DNA of 32,459 bases from Myxococcota bacterium (GCA_025057315.1 JANWXW010000152.1:1-32459); one strand, 5' to 3'. Positions 18,999 through 27,119 are shown, counted from the first letter of the stretch. Notes: a model not told the origin generated them from the letters alone. Made by a program: numbers and translations.

Positions 18999-19913
18999 CT
19001 ACGCCTCCTCGCTGAAGTAGTCGGCGTCCACCTTCTTCACCTGGTAGGTGGCGGCCTCGCTGACTCCAACCCCATGATCGATCATCAGCTGGCAGAGCTG
19101 CGCTCCGTCGATAAGAACGATTTTTTTCTCGATGCGCTCGACGTAGTTGTAGGCTTCCTGCGAAAATTGCGAGGTCGTGATTAAGATGCCCTTGCGTGCG
19201 CGGTGGCCCTCAAGACTTCCTGCGAAAGCCTGAACGACGGGCCTGCCTACGACTGTATCCCATCGCTTTGCCTGGAGGTAGACCACATCGAGCCCGAGTT
19301 TGTCTTGTTTGATGATCCCGTCGATCCCGCCATCGCCGCTCTTTCCGAGCACTTGACCGGCATCGCGCCGAGACCCGCCGTAGCCCATCGCCACCAGCAG
19401 ATCGACCACCAGTTTCTCAAAGAACGCCGGGCTGCACGCCTTGATGCGCTCCAGCAGTTCGTCCGCCAGTCGCTTCCGTAGCGCCTGGTACGCATCCTCA
19501 AGAACCTCTTCCGGTGTTTCAGCCTCCAGCGAACCCGCCTTCGAAGGAGGTGCTTGCTCGGCCTCTCCGCTGCCGCGAAACTCTCGAAGGCTGGGGAAAC
19601 GTTCCTCTAGGTAAGCGACGCTCAGCTTGTCTGGGCTGCTAGCCAAAACCTCGCGGCCTTGCTCTGTGATGCGGAACCGTCCGCGTGCCTCGTCGCGCAG
19701 CAATCCCGCTTTCTTGAGGTGGGTCTTGGCCCAGCCAACGCGGTTGTTGAATCGGCGCTGGCGTCCGCTCGGAAGGAGCTCCATCCGCTCTTGCTCAGAC
19801 AGGTAAAACTCCTCGGCCAACCGGTGCATCGCCTCGGCGAGCGTGTGCTCCTTTCCGTCCGCGGCAAGGCGTAGCATCGGCAGCATCAGCTCATGGAAGG
19901 GGGGGACCGGCAC
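18999..19913 (-). CDS. mrr: Mrr-type type IV restriction endonuclease
   Basis: I start at GTG 19913, where VPVPPFHELMLPMLRL matches the beginning of the Mrr N-terminal winged-helix domain and GGAAGAT lies just upstream. This gives 304 residues, the usual Mrr length. An ATG at 20033 is in frame but adds 40 non-matching residues. The N-terminal domain spans about 1-95 (LSEQERMELLPSGRQRRFNN, WAKTHLKKAGLL). A Pro/Glu linker precedes the Mrr_cat PD-(D/E)XK domain (about 155-295): FEKLVVDLLVAMGYGG, then GKSGDGGIDGII with catalytic Asp198, and YLQAKRW with Gln214-Ala-Lys216. This is the D-QxK variant typical of Mrr. All catalytic residues are present, so it probably cuts methylated foreign DNA. It stands alone, with no methyltransferase nearby, as expected for a type IV enzyme. 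Confidence 0.9.
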   Translation of the reverse strand: MPVPPFHELMLPMLRLAADGKEHTLAEAMHRLAEEFYLSEQERMELLPSGRQRRFNNRVGWAKTHLKKAGLLRDEARGRFRITEQGREVLASSPDKLSVAYLEERFPSLREFRGSGEAEQAPPSKAGSLEAETPEEVLEDAYQALRKRLADELLERIKACSPAFFEKLVVDLLVAMGYGGSRRDAGQVLGKSGDGGIDGIIKQDKLGLDVVYLQAKRWDTVVGRPVVQAFAGSLEGHRARKGILITTSQFSQEAYNYVERIEKKIVLIDGAQLCQLMIDHGVGVSEAATYQVKKVDADYFSEEA

Positions 19914-20033
19914 ATCTTCCAGGATAACCGAACATCCGGAAGATGGGCACAGCTGCGATCTTGCCAGCTGGGGGAGGTCAGCTTTTTCCACCGGTATGCA
20001 CTGCGGACGGCCATGTTTAAGCGCGAGAGACAT

Positions 20034-20682
20034 GGGTGCTGGAGGTCCGGATGCGCGCGTGTGGGCATCGCGCTAACTGCCTGCCATCCCTTGTGTTCCC
20101 GTTTTGAGCATGCCGGCTTTGCCCTGGTGGAGGTGAAGCCGTGCCCGAGGGCGCAGCCGACAAGAACACCGCCAAGGAGCTGCCGGACCAGAGGGCCCGG
20201 CTCACGGTCGTCCGCGATCGGTGGGCCGGCGGTCGCAAGCCGGCCGCCAAGACAGCTTGGCGCCGTGGCCATGCGACCTGAGCGCGACGGATGGCAGCGG
20301 CTCGTGGGGCGGCGACCCCGCGGGGCCCCCCCGAAAACGGTGCCACCCATCTGATGGACGCCCCCTTTAAGAAGGGTGTGAAGAAAGGTGCGAAGAACGG
20401 TGCCACCCACTCCCGGCTTGGAGCGGGCGCGGCCCGTGGCCATCATCGCCATCCTGTGAGCAAGGGGGCCACCCACCCCCGGCTTGGGGCTGCGGCGCTG
20501 GCGGCTCAGCCATGCGTGGCCGGCGAAGTTCCTCGCGGGCCAGTGGGACAGCGAGGCCGACGAGGTATCGAGATTGTGGACCCGAGACGGGCTAGGCGCC
20601 GCGCCGCGACATGGCTGAGGAGGTGCGTTCGAGCCCTGAGGCCCAGCTGGCGCCGCGGCCGTGAGGCTCACGGGCGCGGCGC
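20034..20682. other. repeat-bearing stretch without a recognised gene
   Basis: The stretch between mrr and the next frame contains a three-unit 12-nt tandem repeat at 20369-20404 (AAGAAGGGTGTG, AAGAAAGGTGCG, AAGAACGGTGCC). It also contains three spaced copies of a GCCACCCA(C/T) motif at about 20342, 20402 and 20468. The latter two extend into (T/C)CCCGGCTTGG(A/G)GC. A plus frame across the 12-mers would read KKGVKKGAKNGA. Other open frames are weak on both strands. Confidence 0.4.
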
Positions 20683-21189
20683 ATGCAGCAGACGACCGTG
20701 GAGCTGTCGGCCGTCGTGCTCAGCGAGCTGAGCCTGCTGGCCAAGACCATCGGCCGAGTGTCAGGGGGGCGACCAACGGCTCCTGGGCACGTGCTCGTCC
20801 AGGACGCCAAGCACACCATCGACGGCTCGGGCCACCACGATGACCCCAAAGGCTTCGGTCGCCTGCGCATCCCTGGGCTCCTCGGGCCGGCGGGCGCGTG
20901 GGCGTTCCCGCTCGGCACGGTCGGCGGTGGGAGAGACCGGCGCGGCCTCTTCTCCGTCAGCACCTCGGCATGCTCTTTCACGGGGGGACCTCGAGCATTC
21001 CTCCCCCCTGGGCGGCCAGCGGGGGAGGGCAGACGGCCAAGCCGAGGTGCCCGGGTCCGCGCGCGGGCTGCCGAAAGAGCAGGCGCGAAAGGGCAGGCGC
21101 CACCGGTGCTCGCCTTTGAGACCGGCCGGTTCCTGTTCGTGTTCGCCGACCGCAGGGGCAGGCGCCTGTCAGCGCCTCTGCACGGATGA
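20683..21189 (+). CDS. hypothetical protein, doubtful
   Basis: A 168-codon frame begins with protein-like text (MQQTTVELSAVVLSELSLL, GHVLVQDAKHTIDGSGHHDD). After about residue 95 it becomes Arg/Gly/Pro-rich. It ends (LAFETGRFLFVFADRRGR) overlapping the viperin stop by about 20 nt on the opposite strand. No family is recognised and no clear ribosome site is seen. The middle may be frameshifted. It could be another decayed gene. Confidence 0.3.
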   Translation: MQQTTVELSAVVLSELSLLAKTIGRVSGGRPTAPGHVLVQDAKHTIDGSGHHDDPKGFGRLRIPGLLGPAGAWAFPLGTVGGGRDRRGLFSVSTSACSFTGGPRAFLPPGRPAGEGRRPSRGARVRARAAERAGAKGQAPPVLAFETGRFLFVFADRRGRRLSAPLHG

Positions 21190-22062
21190 ACGCCGGCGCA
21201 GGCGAACGGGTGGCTGCATCCCCTGTGGCGACCAATCATAGAAACCACCCCGCTCGATGAACTTTTCTGGGTTCCAGCCGACCTGCGCCAACGCAGTCTC
21301 GACGCCTACCGTGAGGATCGGGTCACTGTAAACATATCGGCCGGTGGCGTTGCCGAAGAAGCGTCCCCATGGGTCGATCATCACGTACGAGTCCCTCATG
21401 GCGTTGTTGTCTTCCGTCACTGGAGCGAGGCCCTCGGCACGCAGCACCTCATGGCGCTCGACGAAGGCACGGAACTGCTCGGTGGTAATCAGAAGAGGCT
21501 CCGCTCGCCCGTCGTTCTGGCCCTCGATCGGCAGGACCTGGAAGACCTTCCAGCGGTCCGGCCGGACGCGCCGAACGAACCCCGACATGTCCTCCTGCCA
21601 GTTGAGTGCCGTGACCACGGTGTTGAGCTTTGCACGCAAGCCCAACGCATGAGTCTTATCAAAAAGCGTGATGGCTCGTTGCACGTGATCGCCACGACCT
21701 CTGCCAAGCGCCCTCTGCACGTCCTCGCGGGCGGAGTCTACGGAGAGTCCGACCCAGTCGAGGTCCGCCGCATGCGTCTCTAGAATCTGCAACAAGCGTG
21801 CGCCGTTCGTAATGATACTCGTGACGAAGCCGAGGCACCGCGCCTCCCTGAGCACACGCCCGAGGTGAGGGTAGAGCGTCGGCTCGCCCCCAGCGAAATT
21901 GACCTTCTTGCACCCGGCTTGGCGAAGGAGACACAAAATCTGAACCGCATCATCCGGAGAAAGGTAGCCACGCACATCTTCAAAGGTCGCGAAGCAGAAG
22001 CGACATCGATCATTGCACGGTTTCCAGATATGGAAGTTGACCGAGATGGGAATCGTGGGCAT
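21169..22062 (-). CDS. prokaryotic viperin (pVip), radical SAM antiviral enzyme
   Basis: Viperins convert a nucleoside triphosphate to its 3'-deoxy-3',4'-didehydro form, a chain terminator that blocks viral polymerases. The 297-residue protein shows the whole viperin core. It has SVNFHIWKPCNDRCRFCF with the 4Fe-4S motif CxxxCxxC (Cys16, Cys20, Cys23), and KVNFAGGEPTLYP (GGEP 58-61, SAM binding). It also has KLNTVVTALNWQEDM (145-159), RWKVFQVLPIEGQN (170-183), MRDSYVMIDPWGRFF (222-236), ILTVGVETAL and the C-terminal nucleotide-site motif ERGGFYDWSP (270-279). These align motif by motif with human viperin (RWKVFQCLLIEGEN, DSYLILD, RGGKYIWS), which separates it from other radical SAM enzymes such as MoaA. 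GGAGG lies 7 nt before the ATG. A sigma-54 promoter lies 38 bp upstream, and a CARF-like sigma-54 activator gene is next. No nucleotide kinase, often found with pVips, is seen beside it. Confidence 0.93.
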   Translation of the reverse strand: MPTIPISVNFHIWKPCNDRCRFCFATFEDVRGYLSPDDAVQILCLLRQAGCKKVNFAGGEPTLYPHLGRVLREARCLGFVTSIITNGARLLQILETHAADLDWVGLSVDSAREDVQRALGRGRGDHVQRAITLFDKTHALGLRAKLNTVVTALNWQEDMSGFVRRVRPDRWKVFQVLPIEGQNDGRAEPLLITTEQFRAFVERHEVLRAEGLAPVTEDNNAMRDSYVMIDPWGRFFGNATGRYVYSDPILTVGVETALAQVGWNPEKFIERGGFYDWSPQGMQPPVRLRRRSSVQRR

Positions 22063-22099
22063 CTAGCGCCTCCAAGACCAACTGTCAGCCCGAAAAGAA

Positions 22100-22115
22100 A
22101 GCACGACGGGTGCCA
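22100..22115 (-). promoter_or_regulatory. sigma-54 (-24/-12) promoter of the viperin gene
   Basis: Read on the minus strand, TGGCAC-CCGTC-GTGCT matches TGGCAC-N5-TTGC(A/T) with one mismatch. It has the essential GG and GC pairs at the correct distance (GG 22114/22113, GC 22102/22101). The predicted start of transcription is near 22089, giving a leader of about 27 nt that contains GGAGG. A perfect palindrome ACACGTGT (22120-22127) lies just upstream. Confidence 0.7.
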
Positions 22116-22179
22116 CGCTACACGTGTCCGCAAGTGCCCGACGAGCCTGGCTTTGGGCCTGACACCGGCTTGTGGCTCT

Positions 22180-22193
22180 GGCGATTTTTCGCC
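22180..22193 (-). terminator. small hairpin after the sigma-54 activator gene
   Basis: GGCGA-TTTT-TCGCC is a perfect 5-bp stem with a 4-nt loop, beginning 2 nt after the activator's stop. It has no T-tract. It may be a weak terminator or an activator-binding site, since it is 65 bp upstream of the -24 box. Confidence 0.3.
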
Positions 22194-22195
22194 GA

Positions 22196-23790
22196 CTATG
22201 GCTCCTGGTCGCCGTTGAGGATCCGCAGGCGATGCTCGAAGGTTTTCCGGGGCATTCCGAGGAGCCGGGACGCCTCTGATTTGTTGCCCCTGGCCTTCCT
22301 CATCGCTGCACGCAGCCACTCGGCCTCGTAGACCCTGAGGTGTCCGCGCAGGCCGCCGTCCAGCGGCAGGAGGTCCATGAGGTTGTCGGCAGCAAAGAAA
22401 GATCGCGGGCGCTGCTCGCGGGGGCCAAGTGCCCCTGTGGCGGCCTCCAAACGCTGTCCTCAGAACGACCTGCCTGGAGTGCCGCCAAAAGGTGGTAGGC
22501 GGCTCGCTGTAAGTCTCGGAAGTTCCCCGGTAATGGGTGAGTTGTAATCGCTGCGAGCAGCTTCGGATGATCGAGGAACTTCTCCCAGTTGTCCGGCTTG
22601 ATGCCCGCGATGCGGATCGCCCTCGTCAGCACGCTTCGCCATGCGTCGGGAAGGTCCTCCTGACAATCGCGCAGGGGAGGAACGGCGAGCACAAAGACGG
22701 CGATGCGGTCATAAAAGTCCGGGTCGAGCAAGCCATGTCGAAGCTCGTCCAGCGTCTTGTTTGTGGCACATACGAGGCGGAAGCTTGACTGTCTTAGCTT
22801 GGTCTCGCCGAGGCGCTGAAACCCGCGGCCTTCGATCGCCGCCATGAGAAGCCGCTGCGTATCCCGGTCGATGTCCGCGATTTCGTCGAGGAAGAGCGTA
22901 TCGCCATCTGCCTGCTCAAGAAGGCCCTGGCGATCGCGGTTAGCGCCTGTGAACGCCCCGCGAACGTGCCCGAACAGTTCCGACCGCGCAAGTTGCGGGT
23001 TCACGCGAAACTGGCCACACACGACCGTCGGCCAGCCTCCCGCATCCTTCTTCTGAAATGGACTCATCGCCCGTAGGAAATTCGCCAGCGTTGTCTTTCC
23101 CGTTCCCCGCTCACCAACGAGGAGAACCGGGACGCGCAGCGGAGCCCACTCCTGAAGACGGCTGAGCGCCTCGCGGAGGGCCCGGCTCTTCACGCGAGTC
23201 GGGTCCCAGACCTGGCCATCGTCCTCCGCACTGACCTTTTGGGGCCGCACCGCCCGGTAGCGTCGAAGCCATGTGTCGAGGTCGAACTGCACACGCTGCA
23301 CGGGCGGCTGGCCAGCCTTGCGTCCGCGTTCGTCCGCAGTTTGAAACAGCTCGATGGGCCCGGCGACGAATCCCGTCGTTCCCAGCACGAGCCAGACCGC
23401 GTGCATAGCCGGTGTCCCCGGCGAGAGGTGGATGGCGATGAGGGCATCGGGGTTCTCGTCCCGGGCTCGTTGGAGTGCTTTTTCCGCAAACGGCCGGATG
23501 GCGGCGTGATCCGTGGGCGATGCCGACGTCTTCCACGGGACCTTGATGATCGCCGGGCAGACAGGTTCGAGCGCCGCATGAAGCTCCCTGATCGTCTCGC
23601 GCACAGCCTCCGCTTCACGGTTGTCGTCGGGCCTGGAGCTGTCCCGAAAGCAGAGATAGAGCCGCCGCACGCGCGACCGCCACGGGCTCCCTGGGTCGCG
23701 GAGCGCGGTGAGCAATGGGGCAGCGCGGTGGTTCACGCTCACCCAACTCACCAAAACGACATCCAGCTGTTCTGGACCAGAGACCTTCAT
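22196..23790 (-). CDS. CARF-like sigma-54-dependent transcriptional activator (RtcR-like), one frameshift before the HTH
   Basis: Start ATG 23790 (MKVSGPEQLDVVLVSWVSV) overlaps the upstream gene stop. Residues about 8-180 form a Rossmann-like sensor with HLSPGTPAMHAVWLVLG (121-137), the SxGTxxM signature of CARF domains as in Csm6/Csx1 and RtcR. The AAA+ core follows: Walker A GERGTGKT (226-233), GAFTGA (278-283, sigma-54 contact), Walker B TLFLDEIADI (298-307) and an arginine-finger region. The GAFTGA loop is intact, so it is a true sigma-54 activator. After AGRSED (about residue 445) the frame is lost. A one-base change near 22455 restores EAATGALGPREQRPRSFFAA, continuing to the Fis-type HTH (NKSEASRLLGMPRKTFEHRL) and the stop at 22196. 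Without that change the protein ends at 22300 and lacks its DNA-binding domain. Position and promoter make viperin its likely target. CARF ligands are cyclic oligoadenylates or other nucleotides; the ligand here is inferred. Confidence 0.78.
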
Positions 23791-24288
23791 TGTGACAGCA
23801 CCACGTGCGCGCGCAGCTTGGCGGCGAGCCGGGCGGCACATTCTATGTCATCGGCCTTGTGCAGCACCACCAGGGTGTCGCTCCCGCGCTCGAAGACCCC
23901 TGGGTCATACGGCACGCGCCCCGTTGCCGTCTTGGGCTCGCCGTCCTCGGTCTCCTCACGTTCAACTTCGCGCAGCTGCTCTTTGGCGTCCTTCGGCAGC
24001 TGATGAAAAGGCCGCGTTGAGTTTCACGCCGAGGAGGTGGCCGTTTGCGCCCTCGCGGTCCGGCTCGATGACCGGCTGCGAAGCCCCTACGCGGGCAGCG
24101 GACTCGGAGGGGGGTACAACCACGGAACGACGAAGGGGCTCGAACATCGTGTGCTCCAGAATCGAGGTCGGCAGGTGCGAGAAGAAAGCGCGCCTGCCGG
24201 TGATGCGGTTTGGAGCAGGCCCAGTCGAGCAGCTCGGGTGACTCCAGCAGGCGCGGCCGGTGATGCGGGAGGCGCTCAAGCACAACAA
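23787..24288 (-). pseudogene. unrecognised gene upstream of the activator, frameshifted
   Basis: The last part (LPKDAKEQLREVEREETEDG, FERGSDTLVVLHKADDIECA, ARLAAKLRAHVVLSQ) ends at a TGA that overlaps the activator's ATG as ATGA. The two genes were therefore translated together. Upstream, sense continues in another frame (MFEPLRRSVVVPPSESAARV, REGANGHLLGVKLNAAF) and perhaps a third (VLERLPHHRPRLLESPELLD). At least one frameshift, near 24010, is needed. No family is recognised. The acidic middle and the short alpha/beta end give no function. As the first gene of the activator-viperin cluster it may encode a sensor or ligand-making partner; that is inference from position only. Confidence 0.4.
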
Positions 24289-24335
24289 CGCTCTAGAGAT
24301 CGCAAGGTATCCAGCGTCATGTGGTTGCGGGTCTT

Positions 24336-24548
24336 TTAATTGATCATACGAAATCCCCTAAGGGCCAACACGTTGGTGAACGCGCAGTCCATGTTCACGA
24401 GGTCCCTCCCCTTGTCAGGCTCGTTTGTCGGCCTCTCGAGATCGCCCCGCATTGTGGCCTTTGGAGCTTGGCTGACCTCCCAGTCGAGTGTCAGCCAGAG
24501 CGAGCCGTTCGAGCCGGTCGCGCCGTTGGCCATTGATAGACACCCCAA
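24336..24548 (-). CDS. short hypothetical frame, doubtful
   Basis: The frame reads MANGATGSNGSLWLTLDWEV and APKATMRGDLERPTNEPDKG, with protein-like composition, and ends at a TAA. It may be the N-terminal piece of the broken gene that follows on the same strand. No family is recognised. Between 24549 and 24767 nothing else is convincing. Confidence 0.25.
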   Translation of the reverse strand: MGCLSMANGATGSNGSLWLTLDWEVSQAPKATMRGDLERPTNEPDKGRDLVNMDCAFTNVLALRGFRMIN

Positions 24549-24767
24549 CCCGCCGCTTACGCAAGGGCAGTCTGGAATGCTGTGCTTTTACATGCGGTTG
24601 CGCCTCTCGCCGGTGCTGGCCTTCGTGTTCGCCCCTCTGTTCCTCCTGCGGAGCCATCGCTGCGGTTCCGCCAGGCGGTGGGGCCGTGCTGGTTGACTCC
24701 AGCTCTGGTCGGCAACGGCTAGGTCTTCATCGCAAAAGGGCCAGCCTCCGCGGACCGGTGCGTGTGG

Positions 24768-24899
24768 GTGCCGGTGGCGCATGCGCTGAGGCACGACGAG
24801 CTTATGCCCCCTAGGGCCGCCGAGCCACGAGCGCCGCTTCACTTGCATCAGTGGATGAGCACGGTGGCATCGGTGGCGACCATGCGTCGCGGCCGTCAT
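24768..24899 (-). pseudogene. PIN-domain toxin-like gene, frameshifted remnant
   Basis: An ATG at 24899 overlaps the stop of the ImmA/IrrE gene (ATGA). One frame away the text MVATDATVLIH, ending at a TGA, gives the first PIN strand with its metal-binding Asp (DATVLIH). Then, in the original frame, VKRRSWLGGPRGHKLVVPQR gives the next conserved PIN segment (LVVP). Two frame changes within 130 bp and loss of the rest show decay. HTH-ImmA/IrrE proteins followed by PIN-like proteins form toxin-antitoxin-like pairs; that link is inferred. Confidence 0.45.
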
Positions 24900-26143
24900 C
24901 GCGCATGAGGCGAGACGGCGGCGTCTTCGTCGAGCCCGGAGCACTCGATGAGCCGATCCACATCCGCCGGGCTGAGCTCGACCATCGCGGCGAGTGCCTT
25001 GAGTTTGCTCGGAGCGATCTTGTCTCTCCGGTAGGCCTCGAGCGCCAGCCCGAGGAAGCGATGCTGGAATGTACCCCGGGCGGCTTCCTGGTCGGATTCG
25101 GGTAGTCCGAGGAGGTCGGCGATCTGCCGGCCTTTGCCGGACTCATCGAGCGCCTTCAGCCGGTCGAATTCCCGTTCGGTCACCAGGCGAAGGTTTCGGA
25201 GCCGGTAGAGCGCCGAGATGCGGCTGGTGCCAAAGTGATGCGCCATCTGCACCAGGTCATAGAGCTGAACGTCCTGGCTGCCCGGCTCCGTCCGTCCTTC
25301 CGCGCTGAGCACCTCCTGCTCGTCGAAGATCTTGGCGTAGGCGCGGCTCGGCTTGCCCTTGCCCAGCCAGGCGATAAACCGCTGCACGCCCTTGTGTGGC
25401 ATCAGGAAGCTCGCTGCGAACGAGTTGGCCCGCACCTCGACCAGGTCGTCGTGCTTCAAGGGGCGGTTTACCAGCCCCAGGCGCTCTCGGTCAGCGATGA
25501 TGTGCCCGTACTCGTGCGCGAACGAAAACCGGCGCCGCAGGGGAGGATGGATCCGGTTGACGATGACCAAGGGTGCAGCGTCGCGGTCGTTCAACGTGAG
25601 CCCTGACACAGAGGCTGGGAGGTCGACGAGCGCCGTGCGGACGCCCTGCATCTCGAGCAGTGCGGGGAGATCCGGCAGCGGAGCGGTTCCCAGGCCCAGG
25701 CGGCAACGCTCTGCCTCAGCGAGCCGTTCGCCCTGCTGAATGGCATCCCATCGGTTCTGGGGCATCGAGGGCGGATAGGTCGCCAAAGGGGTGATGTCGC
25801 GGTCGATGCCGAGGAGCCGCTCGAGGTTCATCAGCTCGCGTCCGAGCGCCATGCATTCGCGCAGCTTCTTGACCACCTGGGGCTGCTCCGCGACGTCGGG
25901 ATGTGCCCGGAACAGGGCGTCGAGCGTGTCCTGCTCGTCGCAGGACTCGGCCACAAATTCCCGGATGTCGCGGCCAAAGAGGTACGCGAGCCGCTTGAGC
26001 TCGAGGCTCGACACGTCACGGTTGCCCGCCTCTATCTGCACGATGGCCGAGCGCGACAGGCCCAGCCGCCGGGCAACCTCTTGCTGCGTCATCCAAGGGA
26101 GCCGGAAGCCATGGACGCGAGCACCCGGAACGCAAAAGAGCAT
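24896..26143 (-). CDS. HTH-XRE / ImmA-IrrE metallopeptidase
   Basis: Residues about 18-60 are an XRE-type helix-turn-helix (TQQEVARRLGLSRSAIVQIE, NRDVSSLELKRLAYLF). A helical linker follows, then an ImmA/IrrE zinc protease domain with RRRFSFAHEYGHII (HEYGH, HExxH type) and the downstream glutamate helix EVRANSFAASFLMP. The C-terminal half (AYAKIFDEQEVLSAEGRTEP onward) is helical and typical of the long COG2856 forms. All catalytic residues are present. These proteins cleave a repressor or bind a toxin partner. The N-terminus before TQQEV (MLFCVPGARVHGFRLPW) does not look like the usual RLREARxxxGLT start, so the first HTH helix may be lost by an upstream frameshift. The ATGA overlap with a PIN-like remnant suggests a former toxin-antitoxin-type pair. 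Confidence 0.85.
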   Translation of the reverse strand: MLFCVPGARVHGFRLPWMTQQEVARRLGLSRSAIVQIEAGNRDVSSLELKRLAYLFGRDIREFVAESCDEQDTLDALFRAHPDVAEQPQVVKKLRECMALGRELMNLERLLGIDRDITPLATYPPSMPQNRWDAIQQGERLAEAERCRLGLGTAPLPDLPALLEMQGVRTALVDLPASVSGLTLNDRDAAPLVIVNRIHPPLRRRFSFAHEYGHIIADRERLGLVNRPLKHDDLVEVRANSFAASFLMPHKGVQRFIAWLGKGKPSRAYAKIFDEQEVLSAEGRTEPGSQDVQLYDLVQMAHHFGTSRISALYRLRNLRLVTEREFDRLKALDESGKGRQIADLLGLPESDQEAARGTFQHRFLGLALEAYRRDKIAPSKLKALAAMVELSPADVDRLIECSGLDEDAAVSPHAR

Positions 26144-26341
26144 GACATTCCCATCGCCGGGCGCCTGCGCGACGGCAGAGATCGCCGTCGAGGCAGCATG
26201 CCGTCCCTAGTTTCGCGGCCCCCCGATCGGCGCCCGGATTTGGTCGAGCGGCCGGGCCATAAGGCCTTCGTCGCGCCAGTCGAGGAGCCACGGCGCCTTG
26301 GTCGGCTCGCAGTCGCATGAGGAGCAAGAGGGAGGACCGCC

Positions 26342-27040
26342 ATGATTACCGTACGGCACGCCAACGAACGAGGTCGCAGCAAGATCGACTGGCTGGACAG
26401 CCGACACAGGTTTTCGTTCGCAGACGACTACGATCCGAACCACATGGGCTTTCGGAGCCTGCGCGTGATCAACGACGACCATGTGCGCCCGAGCTCTGGC
26501 TTCGGGCCGCACCCGCACCGGGACATGGAGATCATCTCCTACGTGCTCGACGGTGTGCTCACCCACCAGGACAGCATGGGCAACGGCTCAACGATCCGTC
26601 CTGGCGAAGTCCAGCGTATGAGCGCAGGGACGGGCGTCGTGCACAGCGAGTGGAACGAATCGAAGACAGAACCTGTGCATTTCCTGCAGATCTGAATCGT
26701 ACCCGAGCGGCGCGGGATCGCGCCCGGGTACGAGCAGCGGGCCTTCGAGCGGCCAGGGCTTCGGGACCGGCTGCGACTGATTGCCTCGCGCGACGGACGC
26801 GATGGCTCGGTCACGGTTCACCAGGACATCGCGCTCTACGCGACGAAGCTGTTGGCAGGAACGCGCGTGAGCCACGACCTTCTGTCAGAACGCCACGCCT
26901 GGGTCCAGGTGGCGCGCGGCGCGGTCACGCTGAACGGCGTCAGGCTCGGTGAGGGCGACGGCGCCGCCGTTGAGAGCGAGCAGCAGATTGAGCTTCGTGC
27001 TGCCGAGGAGGCCAAGGTGCTCGTTTTCGACCTCGGATGA
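26342..27040 (+). pseudogene. pirin family protein (quercetinase-like), interrupted by an in-frame TGA
   Basis: A GGGAGGA site precedes the ATG at 26342. The 232-codon frame is a complete pirin/YhaK-type bicupin. The N-terminal cupin has FGPHPHRDMEIISYVLDG (metal His pair), GEVQRMSAGTGVVHSEWN and FLQI. The C-terminal cupin begins IVPERRGIAPGYEQ and ends AKVLVFDLG. The only defect is a TGA at 26693-26695, exactly where pirins have the invariant Trp of LQIWI, so TGG became TGA. There is no frame change. Other genes here use TGA as a normal stop, so recoding is unlikely. The first fragment alone (117 residues) holds the metal-binding cupin. It may be a young nonsense mutation or a sequence error. 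It lies 79 nt before the dioxygenase gene and was probably in its operon. Confidence 0.75.
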
Positions 27041-27119
27041 CGATGAAACGCAGAGACGTGCTGTGCTCGGGGCGTTGCCCCTGTGGGCAGCCTTGTGCTC
27101 GCAGCGGGAGCAAGAGACC

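Noticed and set aside
26693..26695. TGA recoded as Trp or selenocysteine
   Set aside because: Other genes here end with TGA; no SECIS-like structure was evident, and Trp is the conserved residue at this place.
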